This document shows positions 1-6,496 of a DNA stretch of 13,752 nt, piece by piece. Below the pieces are notes generated by a model. That model was not told the DNA's origin, did no database searches, and saw only the letters and a list, made by a program, of their open reading frames with translations. Position 1 is the stretch's first letter. Each line of letters starts with the position of its first letter. The DNA comes from an uncultured Clostridia bacterium (GTDB lineage Bacteria > Bacillota > Clostridia > TANB77 > CAG-508), in the NCBI GenBank assembly GCA_947625565.1, contig CANQOU010000021.1:1-13752 (forward strand), in the 5' to 3' direction. The translations under genes were made by a program, and so were the position numbers.

Positions 1-2
1 TA

Positions 3-50
3 TCTTTATTTCGAACTAATAAAAAAAGTATAAAACTTGACAATATATGA
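3..50 (+). other. possible 3' end of an upstream cistron
   Basis: One plus-strand frame is open from the window edge and ends in TGA at 48-50, 17 bases before the mazF start. It would end SLFRTNKKSIKLDNI. In Bacillota, mazF (ndoA) usually follows a CopG-type antitoxin gene or alr, so this could be the tail of the antitoxin. The fragment is too short to recognise. The other two frames close at 33 and 19, so this is only a weak inference. Confidence 0.2.
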
Positions 51-67
51 ACTTAGGAGTGAAGATA

Positions 68-412
68 ATGACAATAAAAAGAGGAGATATGTTTTATGCA
101 GATTTAAGTCCAGTAGTAGGTTCAGAACAAGGGGGCATTAGACCAGTTTTAATTATACAAAACGATTTAGGAAATAAATATAGCCCAACTGTTATTGCAG
201 CTGCAATAACGTCACAAACGACAAAAACAAAACTCCCAACACATATAGAGGTAGATAGTAAATCTTGTAGATTAAAAAGTGATTCTGTTATTTTAACAGA
301 ACAAATTAGAACAATAGATAAGAGTAGATTAAAAGAAAAGATAGGGCATATAGAAGATGAAAAAGTAATAAATCAAATAAATAATGCTCTTGGAGTTAGC
401 TTTGGATTATAA
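68..412 (+). CDS. mazF: MazF/PemK-family endoribonuclease toxin (EndoA-like)
   Basis: 114-residue sequence-specific mRNA interferase, close to the ~116 residues of Bacillus subtilis EndoA (NdoA). It acts in the cytoplasm and is normally held inactive by a cognate antitoxin. Family marks are the N-terminal KRGDMFYADLSPVVGSEQGG, GIRPVLIIQND with Arg25, and AAAITSQ with Thr48; Arg25 and Thr48 match the catalytic pair of EndoA. The start at 68 is chosen because AGGAG at 55-59 lies 8 bases upstream. An in-frame ATG at 47 would add seven residues but puts the ribosome site inside the gene. The antitoxin is not visible and should lie left of the window. A hairpin terminator follows the stop directly. 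Confidence 0.93.
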   Translation: MTIKRGDMFYADLSPVVGSEQGGIRPVLIIQNDLGNKYSPTVIAAAITSQTTKTKLPTHIEVDSKSCRLKSDSVILTEQIRTIDKSRLKEKIGHIEDEKVINQINNALGVSFGL

Positions 413-413
413 G

Positions 414-440
414 AAAAATCAGGGGATTTCCCTGATTTTT
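414..440. terminator. bidirectional rho-independent terminator between mazF and the HD-GYP gene
   Basis: An 11-bp perfect stem, AAAAATCAGGG (414-424) and CCCTGATTTTT (430-440), with a 5-base loop. The A-rich and T-rich arms provide a U tract in either direction. It sits just after mazF and overlaps the last codon of the convergent minus-strand gene, so it likely ends both transcripts. Confidence 0.85.
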
Positions 441-1374
441 ATACTTTTAATGTCTTTATAATTTTTATTTCACTACGAAGATAATCAATTTGTTTTTGCT
501 TTTGTGCAAAAGTATTTTCATATTCTTCTAAAATGGTATGATAATTTTCAACAGTTTCATCTTTTTCTAAAAAGATTTTCATGCCTTCTAAAAAATATTG
601 CTTTTTCTTTTCAGTTTTTGCATTTTTCATTTTTTCTTCATATTTTTTAACTGTTTGCAATCTTTTTAAAGTGTCTTTTAAGGTATTAAGATATTCTGTT
701 ATACAATATATTTCATATTCTGTATCTTCTATAACAACAGAAATTAAAGCTTTTACTATTGTAGGATTATTTTTTCCAAGTTTTGCATTTTCAGCATTTG
801 TTTTATTAGAATCTTGTTTTAATGGTTTGGTATTTTCAATTAAAATTTTTAAAGTATCGGATATACCAATATGTGATTTATATTGTCTTTTACTAACAAT
901 AGCATCAAATTCATCAGCAACTCTAATAATTTGTCCTTCATATGGGATATCCTTTTTTGTTAATCCTTTTGGATAACCAGCACCATTTAAAGCTTCATGA
1001 TGGTAAATTGGTCCGGCAGCATAAGGTCTTAATTTTAAATCATTCATACAAATATCATATCCAATAGTAGTATGTGTTTTCATAACTTCATATTCTTCAT
1101 CAGTTAGTTTAGCTGGTTTTTGCAAAATACTAGGTGGAATAAATTGTTTTCCAATATCATGTAAATATGCACAAATTGTACAATATTCAGTAAATCCTCT
1201 ATTACAATGTAGTCTATTACAAAGACGGCAAGTAATATTGGCAACATTTTCACAATGAGTTCTTGTAAATACATCTAAACTTCCTAAAATATTTAATTGA
1301 TATTGCATAGTTTTATCTAAATTATATGATTTTAAAACAACAGGCGAATAAAAATCAAATACGACTTCTTTCAT
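439..1374 (-). CDS. HD-GYP domain protein, likely cyclic-di-nucleotide phosphodiesterase
   Basis: 311 residues, soluble, no membrane segment. The HD-GYP core is at about 35-185: TRTHCENVA (His40), LHDIGK (His72-Asp73, Lys76), MKTHTTIGYDI (His101), HHEALNGAGYPKG (His125-His126, Gly-Tyr-Pro 133-135), and RVADEFDAI followed by KRQYK. These are the metal ligands and GYP motif of c-di-GMP phosphodiesterases, and none is missing. There is no receiver or other recognisable sensor domain in front. Six cysteines cluster around the first helices (41, 49, 52, 57, 65, 68). About 125 C-terminal residues are charged and helical, probably coiled coil at 235-305. AAAGGA lies 10 bases upstream of the start. 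The exact nucleotide substrate cannot be told from the sequence. Confidence 0.82.
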   Translation of the reverse strand: MKEVVFDFYSPVVLKSYNLDKTMQYQLNILGSLDVFTRTHCENVANITCRLCNRLHCNRGFTEYCTICAYLHDIGKQFIPPSILQKPAKLTDEEYEVMKTHTTIGYDICMNDLKLRPYAAGPIYHHEALNGAGYPKGLTKKDIPYEGQIIRVADEFDAIVSKRQYKSHIGISDTLKILIENTKPLKQDSNKTNAENAKLGKNNPTIVKALISVVIEDTEYEIYCITEYLNTLKDTLKRLQTVKKYEEKMKNAKTEKKKQYFLEGMKIFLEKDETVENYHTILEEYENTFAQKQKQIDYLRSEIKIIKTLKV

Positions 1375-1397
1375 ATTTATACCGTCCTTTCAATATA

Positions 1398-1426
1398 ATC
1401 TTAACATTAAAAAGAAAAAAGTTCAA
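1398..1426 (-). promoter_or_regulatory. candidate sigma-A promoter for the HD-GYP gene
   Basis: Read on the minus strand, TTGAAC (1426-1421) and TAAGAT (1403-1398) are separated by 17 bases, with the AAAGGA ribosome site about 10 bases further on. Spacing is ideal, but in DNA this AT-rich chance matches are common. Confidence 0.4.
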
Positions 1427-1500
1427 TATAAAAAAAGAATTTTCAATATTTTGGAATATTTAGAATAATTTATACATATATATAATAAGGGTGGATTTTT

Positions 1501-1719
1501 ATGGAATATGCGAAAGATGAAATTTTTAAGATTACATATAATAGTAGAGTAAATCGATTACAGATACCAAAAGAAAATTGGAAAAGTAGAGTAATTCAAA
1601 AGGTAAAGAAGCATAAATTCATGAGTTTAATAATAATACTATTTATAATGTTTTCCTGTATAAATTTTTTTCTGATTTATCATTTTATGAAAATATTACA
1701 AACTGCTAGTTTTATATAA
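1501..1719 (+). CDS. small single-helix membrane protein, unknown function
   Basis: 72 residues with no family I recognise. The first 40 residues are charged and basic (KENWKSRVIQKVKKHKF). A single hydrophobic helix follows at about 41-65 (SLIIILFIMFSCINFFLIYH), then a short tail, so the N terminus is probably cytoplasmic by the positive-inside rule. AAGGGTGG at 1487-1494 is 6 bases before ATG. A hairpin overlaps the stop codon, which suggests it is transcribed as its own short unit. The strong ribosome site and terminator support a real gene, but no function can be assigned. Confidence 0.6.
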   Translation: MEYAKDEIFKITYNSRVNRLQIPKENWKSRVIQKVKKHKFMSLIIILFIMFSCINFFLIYHFMKILQTASFI

Positions 1720-1728
1720 TTAGCAGTT
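1701..1728 (+). terminator. hairpin terminator overlapping the stop of the small membrane protein
   Basis: AACTGCTAGTT (1701-1711) pairs with AATTAGCAGTT (1718-1728), 11 bp with one G-U pair and a 6-base loop, followed by the modest T tract TATTTG. The stop codon (1717-1719) lies in the loop. The following T's are also the start of the next promoter's -35 box. Confidence 0.55.
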
Positions 1729-1731
1729 TAT

Positions 1732-1760
1732 TTGAACTTATTAGAAAAATATGATAAAAT
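1732..1760 (+). promoter_or_regulatory. extended -10 sigma-A promoter for the methyltransferase operon
   Basis: TTGAAC (1732-1737), 17 bases, then TAAAAT (1755-1760) preceded by TGA, an extended -10. Transcription would start near 1767, upstream of AAAGGAG at 1776-1782. This rules out the TTG at 1732 as the start codon of the gene. Confidence 0.65.
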
Positions 1761-1794
1761 ATATATATTCCAAGCAAAGGAGATAATTATAATT

Positions 1795-2670
1795 ATGAAA
1801 GTAGCAAACCAATGGAAAGATTATAAAATATTAGATATGGCAGACGGACAAAAATTAGAAAAATGGGGAGATATTATTTTATCAAGGCCAGACCCACAGA
1901 TTATTTGGAAACAAAGAAGTTTTCCTGAAAAATGGAACAAAATAAATGCAATATATCATAGAAGTAAAACAGGAGGAGGTTCATGGGAGTTTAATAAAAA
2001 ATTACCACAAAAATGGCAAATTAAATATAAAGATTTAACATTTAATATTAAGCCAATGGGATTTAAACATACAGGATTATTTCCAGAACAAGCTGTTAAT
2101 TGGGATTGGATGATAGAAACAATAAAACAGGCAAAAGAAAAAAGAAAATCAGAAATTAAAGTATTAAATCTATTTGCATATACAGGAGGAGCAACAGTTG
2201 CGTGCTTATCTGCAGGAGCATCTGTGTGCCATGTAGATAGTTCAAAGGGAATGACAACATGGGCAAAAGAAAATGTTATATCATCTGGATTAGAAGATAG
2301 ACCAGTACGTTTTATAGTTGATGATGTAATAAAATTTGTAAATAGAGAAATAAGAAGAGAAAATACATATGATGCAATTATTATGGATCCACCATCATAT
2401 GGTAGAGGGGCAAATGGAGAGATATGGCAATTTGAAAACAACTTATATGATTTAGTAGAATTGTGTACAAAAGTATTATCTAAAAAACCATTATTTTTCT
2501 TAATAAACTCATATACAACAGGTATATCAAGTAAGGTTTTAGAAGATATAATATATCTAACTATAGCAAAAAAATATAAAGGAAAAGTAGAATCAGGTGA
2601 AATAGGACTTCCTATGGAAGAATCTAAACTTGTTTTACCTTGTGGTATTTATGGCCGTTGGAGTGAATAA
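1795..2670 (+). CDS. class I SAM-dependent RNA methyltransferase (RlmI/COG1092-like)
   Basis: 291 residues. A class I Rossmann methyltransferase is at about 118-285: motif I VLNLFAYTGGATVACLSAGA (about 123-142), the acidic HVDSSKG (Asp148), and the catalytic loop DAIIMDPPSYGRGANGEIW (DPP 198-200). DPPSYGRG is characteristic of the COG1092 group, which includes 23S rRNA cytosine methyltransferases. The N-terminal ~90 residues form the family's beta-rich part, but no PUA domain is evident, so the substrate base is not established. ATG at 1795 follows AAAGGAG by 12 bases. The stop is one base before the next start, so it is probably co-translated with the pseudouridine synthase as an RNA-modification pair. 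The only CGN Arg codons I see in it are CGT. Confidence 0.85.
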   Translation: MKVANQWKDYKILDMADGQKLEKWGDIILSRPDPQIIWKQRSFPEKWNKINAIYHRSKTGGGSWEFNKKLPQKWQIKYKDLTFNIKPMGFKHTGLFPEQAVNWDWMIETIKQAKEKRKSEIKVLNLFAYTGGATVACLSAGASVCHVDSSKGMTTWAKENVISSGLEDRPVRFIVDDVIKFVNREIRRENTYDAIIMDPPSYGRGANGEIWQFENNLYDLVELCTKVLSKKPLFFLINSYTTGISSKVLEDIIYLTIAKKYKGKVESGEIGLPMEESKLVLPCGIYGRWSE

Positions 2671-2671
2671 A

Positions 2672-3358
2672 ATGGAAAAATTAAATGTATTATATGAAGA
2701 TAATCATATTATTGTTGTAGAAAAAATTGTTAATATACCATCACAATCTGATAAAACTGGCGATGTAGATATGCTTTCGATTGTAAAACAATATATAAAG
2801 GAAAAATATAATAAGCCAGGAAATGTATATGTAGGTTTGATACATAGATTAGATAGACCAGTAGGTGGTGTTATGGTATTTGCAAAGACATCAAAAGCAG
2901 CAAGTAGATTAAGTAATCAAGTGAGAGAAAAAAATATGAAAAAACAGTATTTGGCAGTTGTAGATGGAAACTTTAAAGAAAAATCAGGAATTTTAGAAGA
3001 TTATTTATATAAGGATGAAAGAAATAATATAAGTAAAGTAGTGACTAAAGATAAAAAAGGTGCAAAATATGCAAAACTAGAATATGAAGTACTAGGATAT
3101 AAGCAAGATAAAAATTTAAGCTTAGTCAAAATAGACTTATATACAGGGAGACATCATCAAATTCGTTTACAAATGGCAAATAGTGGACATAGCATTTTTG
3201 GGGACCAAAAATATGGGACAAGAGGAAAAAATAGGCAAATTGCTTTATGGGCATATCACTTACAATTTAAGCATCCAATTAGTAATGAAAATCTAGATTT
3301 TAAATTATTTCCACAAAACACAGGAACATGGAAGTGGAATTTTAATATCATTCAATAA
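2672..3358 (+). CDS. RluA-family RNA pseudouridine synthase
   Basis: 228 residues; isomerises uridine to pseudouridine in rRNA or tRNA. The catalytic motif is LIHRLDRPVGGVMVFAKT with Asp61. Other family blocks are the N-terminal VLYEDNHIIVVEK, KKQYLAVV (about 90-97), TGRHHQIRLQMA (158-169) and SIFGDQKYG. There is no N-terminal S4 domain, so it is a short RluA/YlyB-type enzyme. ATG at 2672 is preferred over an upstream TTG because GGAGTG (2660-2665), inside the end of the methyltransferase gene, is 6 bases away. That overlap implies translational coupling. The exact target uridine cannot be inferred. Confidence 0.9.
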   Translation: MEKLNVLYEDNHIIVVEKIVNIPSQSDKTGDVDMLSIVKQYIKEKYNKPGNVYVGLIHRLDRPVGGVMVFAKTSKAASRLSNQVREKNMKKQYLAVVDGNFKEKSGILEDYLYKDERNNISKVVTKDKKGAKYAKLEYEVLGYKQDKNLSLVKIDLYTGRHHQIRLQMANSGHSIFGDQKYGTRGKNRQIALWAYHLQFKHPISNENLDFKLFPQNTGTWKWNFNIIQ

Positions 3359-3409
3359 ATTATGTAAATTTTATAAAAATACAAAAAGGTTTTATGAAAC
3401 TAAAAAAAT

Positions 3410-3430
3410 AAAATCATATAAAATGATTTT
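3410..3430 (+). terminator. candidate terminator after the pseudouridine synthase
   Basis: AAAATCAT (3410-3417) and ATGATTTT (3423-3430) form an 8-bp AT-rich hairpin with a 5-base loop. A second T run (3446-3453) comes 15 bases later. An outer pairing of AAAAAGGTTTTA (about 3384) with TAAAACTTTTTTT (3440-3452) could enclose the first. The weak stem makes this tentative. Confidence 0.4.
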
Positions 3431-3469
3431 AGTGTTTTGTAAAACTTTTTTTATTTGTGGACATGCAAA

Positions 3470-3478
3470 TGATAAAAT
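3470..3478 (+). promoter_or_regulatory. extended -10 promoter element for agrBD
   Basis: TGATAAAAT (TG at 3470-3471, -10 TAAAAT at 3473-3478), identical to the element before the methyltransferase. The -35 position (about 3450-3455, TTTATT) is a poor match. Transcription would start near 3485, just before the ribosome site AAAGAGGTGAG. Confidence 0.4.
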
Positions 3479-3505
3479 CAAATCAGAAACAAAGAGGTGA
3501 GAAAA

Positions 3506-4123
3506 ATGATTGATAAAATTTGCATGTTTCTCACAAATAAGATGAGAAAAGAAATGCCAGATGTTGATGACGAAAAAGCCGAAATTATATATTATGGGTT
3601 GCAAAATATTATTGGTGAAATTCCGAAGTTATTTATTATGCTAGGACTTGCATATTTACTAGGAGAATTTAAGCTAACATTGATTACATTTTTAATTATT
3701 ATGCCATATCGTGCATGTTCGGGAGGATTTCACTTGAAAACACATATTGGATGCATTATTACAACAACAGCAATGTATTGTATGCCTGCGATCTTGTCTA
3801 AATATATAGTATTCGATAATTTTGTAAAGCTAGTAACAATTATATGTATTTGGATTTTTGGAATGATAATGATAAAACTATATGCACCCGCAGATACAGA
3901 AAATGTTCCAATTTTGAGGAAAAAAGATAGAAAACAAAAACAAATTTTATCATATTTAATATTGACAATTGCACTAGCTATAGCAGCAGTAATAAATAAT
4001 CAAATTGTTTCTAATATCATTATAATAGGATATTTTATACAAACATGTACTATTACAAGATTAGCCTATAAGATAACTAATAATAAATATGGATATGAAG
4101 TATACAATACTTCAACAATGTAA
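3506..4123 (+). CDS. agrB: AgrB, membrane cysteine protease that processes the autoinducer peptide
   Basis: 205-residue multi-pass membrane protein; cleaves AgrD at its C-terminal side and helps make the cyclic thiolactone. Catalytic signature: YRACSGGFHLKTHIGC with His76 and Cys83, seven residues apart as in Staphylococcus aureus His77/Cys84. The later APADTENVPI block is also a family mark. Hydrophobic helices lie at about 40-65, 84-100, 105-126, 148-165 and 168-182. The N-terminal cytoplasmic part is amphipathic. Start at ATG 3506 with AGAGGTGAG just upstream; the in-frame GTG at 3497 lies inside that ribosome site. agrD follows 70 bases later. Confidence 0.95.
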   Translation: MIDKICMFLTNKMRKEMPDVDDEKAEIIYYGLQNIIGEIPKLFIMLGLAYLLGEFKLTLITFLIIMPYRACSGGFHLKTHIGCIITTTAMYCMPAILSKYIVFDNFVKLVTIICIWIFGMIMIKLYAPADTENVPILRKKDRKQKQILSYLILTIALAIAAVINNQIVSNIIIIGYFIQTCTITRLAYKITNNKYGYEVYNTSTM

Positions 4124-4128
4124 CAGGT

Positions 4129-4163
4129 AATACATAAAGCATTTGCCGGCAATGCTTTGTATT
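4129..4163 (+). other. hairpin in the agrB-agrD spacer
   Basis: AATAC (4129-4133) and AAAGCATT (4136-4143) pair with AATGCTTT (4151-4158) and GTATT (4159-4163). There is a 2-base bulge, and a TGCCGGC tip that is self-complementary. No T tract follows, only an A-rich run and then a strong ribosome site for agrD. It is therefore more likely an mRNA stability or processing structure than a terminator. Confidence 0.6.
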
Positions 4164-4193
4164 ATATAAAAAATTAAAAAGGAGGAATTTCCT

Positions 4194-4313
4194 ATGTTAA
4201 AATTTTTATCTAAAGTTGCTGAAAAATATGCAAAATCTACAAATACAGCATGCTTCATATTTTGCGTGCTACACCAACCAAAAATGCCAGCAAGCTTAAT
4301 CAAAAAAGATTAA
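4194..4313 (+). CDS. agrD: AgrD, cyclic autoinducer peptide precursor
   Basis: 39 residues, shorter than most gene finders keep. Three parts are visible: an amphipathic basic leader MLKFLSKVAEKYAKSTNTA (1-19); a core CFIFCVL (20-26); and the C-terminal recognition tail HQPKMPASLIKKD (27-39). The QPKxP tail is the hallmark of clostridial AgrD, and agrB is directly upstream. AAAAAGGAGGAA ends 6 bases before ATG, one of the strongest ribosome sites here, as expected for a peptide made in large amounts. Oddity: the core has two cysteines (20 and 24), neither five residues before the HQP boundary, where a five-residue ring would begin. The mature peptide cannot be stated with certainty. Confidence 0.93.
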   Translation: MLKFLSKVAEKYAKSTNTACFIFCVLHQPKMPASLIKKD

Positions 4314-4326
4314 TTTATTATCAATC

Positions 4327-4352
4327 TTAGTTAAAACGTTAGTTTTAATTAA
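4327..4352. other. AT-rich hairpin downstream of agrD
   Basis: TTAGTTAAAAC (4327-4337) and GTTTTAATTAA (4342-4352) form an 11-bp stem with one G-U pair and a GTTA loop. No T tract follows. It may protect the 3' end of the agrBD message or assist the terminator at 4393-4413. Confidence 0.45.
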
Positions 4353-4392
4353 GCTACATATAACTCTAATGTTATTATGGAGTAATCCCAAG

Positions 4393-4413
4393 AAAACAGC
4401 CTAAGGCTGTTTT
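4393..4413. terminator. bidirectional terminator between convergent agrD and agrC
   Basis: AAAACAGCC (4393-4401), TAA loop, GGCTGTTTT (4405-4413), then TTCTATTTTT. This is a GC-capped stem with T runs usable from both strands, placed between the ends of agrBD and agrAC. Confidence 0.85.
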
Positions 4414-4420
4414 TCTATTT

Positions 4421-4843
4421 TTAAAAATAAATTTCTAATTGTTGCTGAAACAGAGTGTCTGTTTTAGATGTATATAAATTAATATTATTATTTTTAGAAA
4501 GAATTTTACGAATTTCCCATAATCCAAGACCAGTATGATTTTCTTTTTCAGTTATTCCCTTTTCAAATATTTTTTCTGTATCTACATCTTTGTTAGAATA
4601 ACTATTTTCAATAAGTATAGTATTTCTATGATTATTTGAATCTCTTCTAAAAGAAATATTTATTATTTTTTCTTCACTATGCTCAGCAGCTTCTATTGCA
4701 TTATCAAGTAAGATACCAAGAATTCTACCAAATTCATAAATTTGCATATGTAAATCATTTAAATCTAAAAGATAATAAATATTAACATTTATTCCCTTTT
4801 CGGTTGCCTCATGATATTTGGAAGTTAATAAATTATATATACC
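4421..4843 (-). CDS. agrC: AgrC C-terminal part (GHKL ATPase domain), in the +1 frame after a frameshift
   Basis: 140 codons continuing AgrC in the frame one base ahead of the sensor half. It starts with GIYNLLTSKYHEATEKGINV, which is normal AgrC sequence directly following the first half. ATPase motifs are the N box LGILLDNAIEAA and the G box TGLGLWEIRKIL (HATPase_c_5 type). Removing one base (the C at 4844) fuses it to the sensor half as a 449-residue protein with no loss, so no conserved residue has decayed. An internal ATG at 4747 could give a 108-residue product, but it has no convincing ribosome site and would omit the linker. So this is part of AgrC, reached by a +1 shift or broken by mutation or error. 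Confidence 0.85.
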   Translation of the reverse strand, partial: GIYNLLTSKYHEATEKGINVNIYYLLDLNDLHMQIYEFGRILGILLDNAIEAAEHSEEKIINISFRRDSNNHRNTILIENSYSNKDVDTEKIFEKGITEKENHTGLGLWEIRKILSKNNNINLYTSKTDTLFQQQLEIYF

Positions 4844-5771
4844 GAGGATTATTTATACTGTTTGGATTTAAAATATATAAGTTATTTACTTTCTCACAAT
4901 CTTGCTGTAACTGAACGTAATATTTTTTTAATCCTTCCATATCATCTGTATTAATGTATCCACCTATTGTTGTAACAATATTATCAAAATCATGTTTGAA
5001 GCCTCTAACATTATCATGTAAAATGCGTAATGTTTTATTGTATTCTTCTGCACTTTCTAATTTTTTAGTAGTCATTGTCAAATTTATAACTTTTGAAATA
5101 CTATAAAAACTAATGAAAAAATATAATAATAACATAATAAAATTTGCAAAAGTATAAGTTAATGGTAAAGTATCAATATACTGCATTGTTATAATAATTT
5201 CAATAGCTATATAAATTAATCCAAATAATAAATTAAATGTAATCAAAGATTTAGATTTTTTATCAATATCATCTAGAAAGTTTAATGAAAATTTTTTATG
5301 TTTAATAATATAAGTAATTAGAAATACAATAAAGTATATAAACAAAGTAACAGGAACTTTATATATAGCAGTTGATAAAATTTCGTCATATGTAATATTT
5401 AATAAAGTGATATATGGCTTAAAAACTAAAGTTTCTACGACTGTGAATACAATAGTAGGAAGTACAGCTGCTACAAATGTTTTTAAGAGATTAGTTTTTA
5501 AAGTAATTTTTATAATAATAAATACACTAATATAATTAAATAAAATGTTAAATGGGTTAGGCAATAATATAGATATAATTAGGGATAAGACGGCCGTAGT
5601 TACTATATATAATATTTTATTTTTAGATTTAACTTTTAAGTTAAATGTAGTAACAATCAGATAAAAACTCAAACTACTTTCTATGAAAAGCAAAGGAATA
5701 GAAAGTAGTTTCATCAAATTCTCGTTTGGTGTACTTATTGCTATCCATATATTATTTAAAAATTCCATCAT
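4833..5771 (-). CDS. agrC: AgrC N-terminal part: membrane sensor and histidine phosphotransfer helix
   Basis: 312 codons in the original frame, of which the first 309 are normal AgrC. About six or seven hydrophobic helices span residues 20-228 and form the peptide-sensing domain. The DHp helix carries FKHDFDNIV with phospho-acceptor His260, followed by GGYINTDDMEGLKKYYVQL typical of this family. The frame then reaches CGG and stops three codons later (Arg-Tyr-Ile), before the ATPase domain. The unshifted product could sense but not phosphorylate itself. The start overlaps the end of agrA by 20 bases, with GGAGG (5785-5781) 9 bases ahead, so the pair is translationally coupled. Its ligand should be the AgrD peptide encoded opposite. 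Confidence 0.9.
   Translation of the reverse strand: MMEFLNNIWIAISTPNENLMKLLSIPLLFIESSLSFYLIVTTFNLKVKSKNKILYIVTTAVLSLIISILLPNPFNILFNYISVFIIIKITLKTNLLKTFVAAVLPTIVFTVVETLVFKPYITLLNITYDEILSTAIYKVPVTLFIYFIVFLITYIIKHKKFSLNFLDDIDKKSKSLITFNLLFGLIYIAIEIIITMQYIDTLPLTYTFANFIMLLLYFFISFYSISKVINLTMTTKKLESAEEYNKTLRILHDNVRGFKHDFDNIVTTIGGYINTDDMEGLKKYYVQLQQDCEKVNNLYILNPNSINNPRYI
4836..4855 (-). other. agrC +1 frameshift site, CCU CGG U
   Basis: Read on the minus strand: AAT CCT CGG TAT ATA TAA. The second frame opens just upstream, after a stop about 10 codons' width away, and the first closes at 4833-4835, so the change must occur in this short window. Skipping the C at 4844 gives Asn-Asn-Pro-Gly-Ile-Tyr-Asn, the expected AgrC sequence. 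CGG (4844-4842) is the only in-frame CGG in agrC. The same arrangement, U-CGG-Y, occurs in the transposase at 12446-12448. Confidence 0.8.
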
Positions 5772-6465
5772 TTTTAAAAACCTCCATTATATCCTTCTTA
5801 AATTTTGGACCAATATCACTAAAGTCATTTTCTGGGAAATACAATCTATTTTCCACAGGGTCTACATTTGTTACATTATTTATATTAACAATAAATGATT
5901 TATGACATCTAACAAAATTATCAGGTAGCGAATCTTGTATCTTATTAAAAGAACTATATACTTCATAATCACGTGCAGGAGTATGAAAAATCAATTTCAT
6001 ACCATCTCTTTTAATATAGTGAATTTCATTTTCATCAATAATTGTATTTTTATTATCAATTTTAATATATTTCTTTGGCAAACCTTGTATATCTTCAAAT
6101 AATCTTACAATAGTTTCCTCCATTCTCTCTGGCATCAATGGTTTAGCAATATAATCAAATGTTTTAAATTTATATGCCATCATAGCATATTCCAAATGAG
6201 CAGTAGTGAAAATAAAATATACATTTTTATTTTTCTGTCTAACCATTTCTGCAATTTGCAAACCAGTTTTGCCTTGCTTTAAATTGATGTCAAGTATAAG
6301 TACATCAGTCTTGTTGTTATTCACATAATTTAAAATAGTATCAAAATCATCAGATTTAAATACTACCTTTGCATCATAATTATGCTTTATAAATATATTT
6401 TCCAACATTTTTTCAATTTTATCTAATATAACTAAGTTATCATCACAAACAACAAAGTTCAACAT
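5752..6465 (-). CDS. agrA: AgrA-like LytTR response regulator
   Basis: 237 residues. Receiver domain at about 1-122: acidic pair Asp8-Asp9, phospho-acceptor Asp59 in LILDIN, Thr87-Thr88, and Lys108 in IAKPL. LytTR DNA-binding domain at about 134-232, with KYIKIDNKN, EIHYIKRDGM and RCHKSFIVNINNV, the last being the conserved LytTR core. It is expected to be phosphorylated by AgrC and to activate transcription at paired direct repeats. GGAGGAGG (6480-6473) is 7 bases before ATG. It is the first gene of an agrA-agrC operon; in staphylococci the order is C then A. I could not identify convincing AgrA repeat sites by eye. Confidence 0.93.
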   Translation of the reverse strand: MLNFVVCDDNLVILDKIEKMLENIFIKHNYDAKVVFKSDDFDTILNYVNNNKTDVLILDINLKQGKTGLQIAEMVRQKNKNVYFIFTTAHLEYAMMAYKFKTFDYIAKPLMPERMEETIVRLFEDIQGLPKKYIKIDNKNTIIDENEIHYIKRDGMKLIFHTPARDYEVYSSFNKIQDSLPDNFVRCHKSFIVNINNVTNVDPVENRLYFPENDFSDIGPKFKKDIMEVFKNDGIFK

Positions 6466-6496
6466 GAAGTTGCCTCCTCCAAAACGACAAATATAA

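Noticed and set aside
37..69. TTGACA at 37-42 as a mazF promoter
   Set aside because: The only -10-like sequence is GATAAT at 64-69, 21 bases away and overlapping the start codon.
581..976. 131-codon plus-strand frame antisense to the HD-GYP gene
   Set aside because: Hydrophobic, Phe/Ser/Ile-rich translation typical of the shadow of an AT-rich helical gene; the opposite strand has full HD-GYP motifs.
1732..1797. TTG start giving a longer methyltransferase
   Set aside because: The TTG is the -35 box of a well-spaced promoter, and AAAGGAG fits the ATG at 1795.
1956..2441. 161-codon minus-strand frame opposite the methyltransferase
   Set aside because: No family features and it fully overlaps a gene with clear catalytic motifs.
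3497..3505. GTG start for agrB three codons upstream
   Set aside because: It lies within the AAAGAGGTGAG ribosome site for ATG 3506.
4421..4747. Separate 108-residue ATPase protein
   Set aside because: Homology to AgrC continues upstream of the ATG at 4747 to the frameshift point, and I see no strong ribosome site for it.
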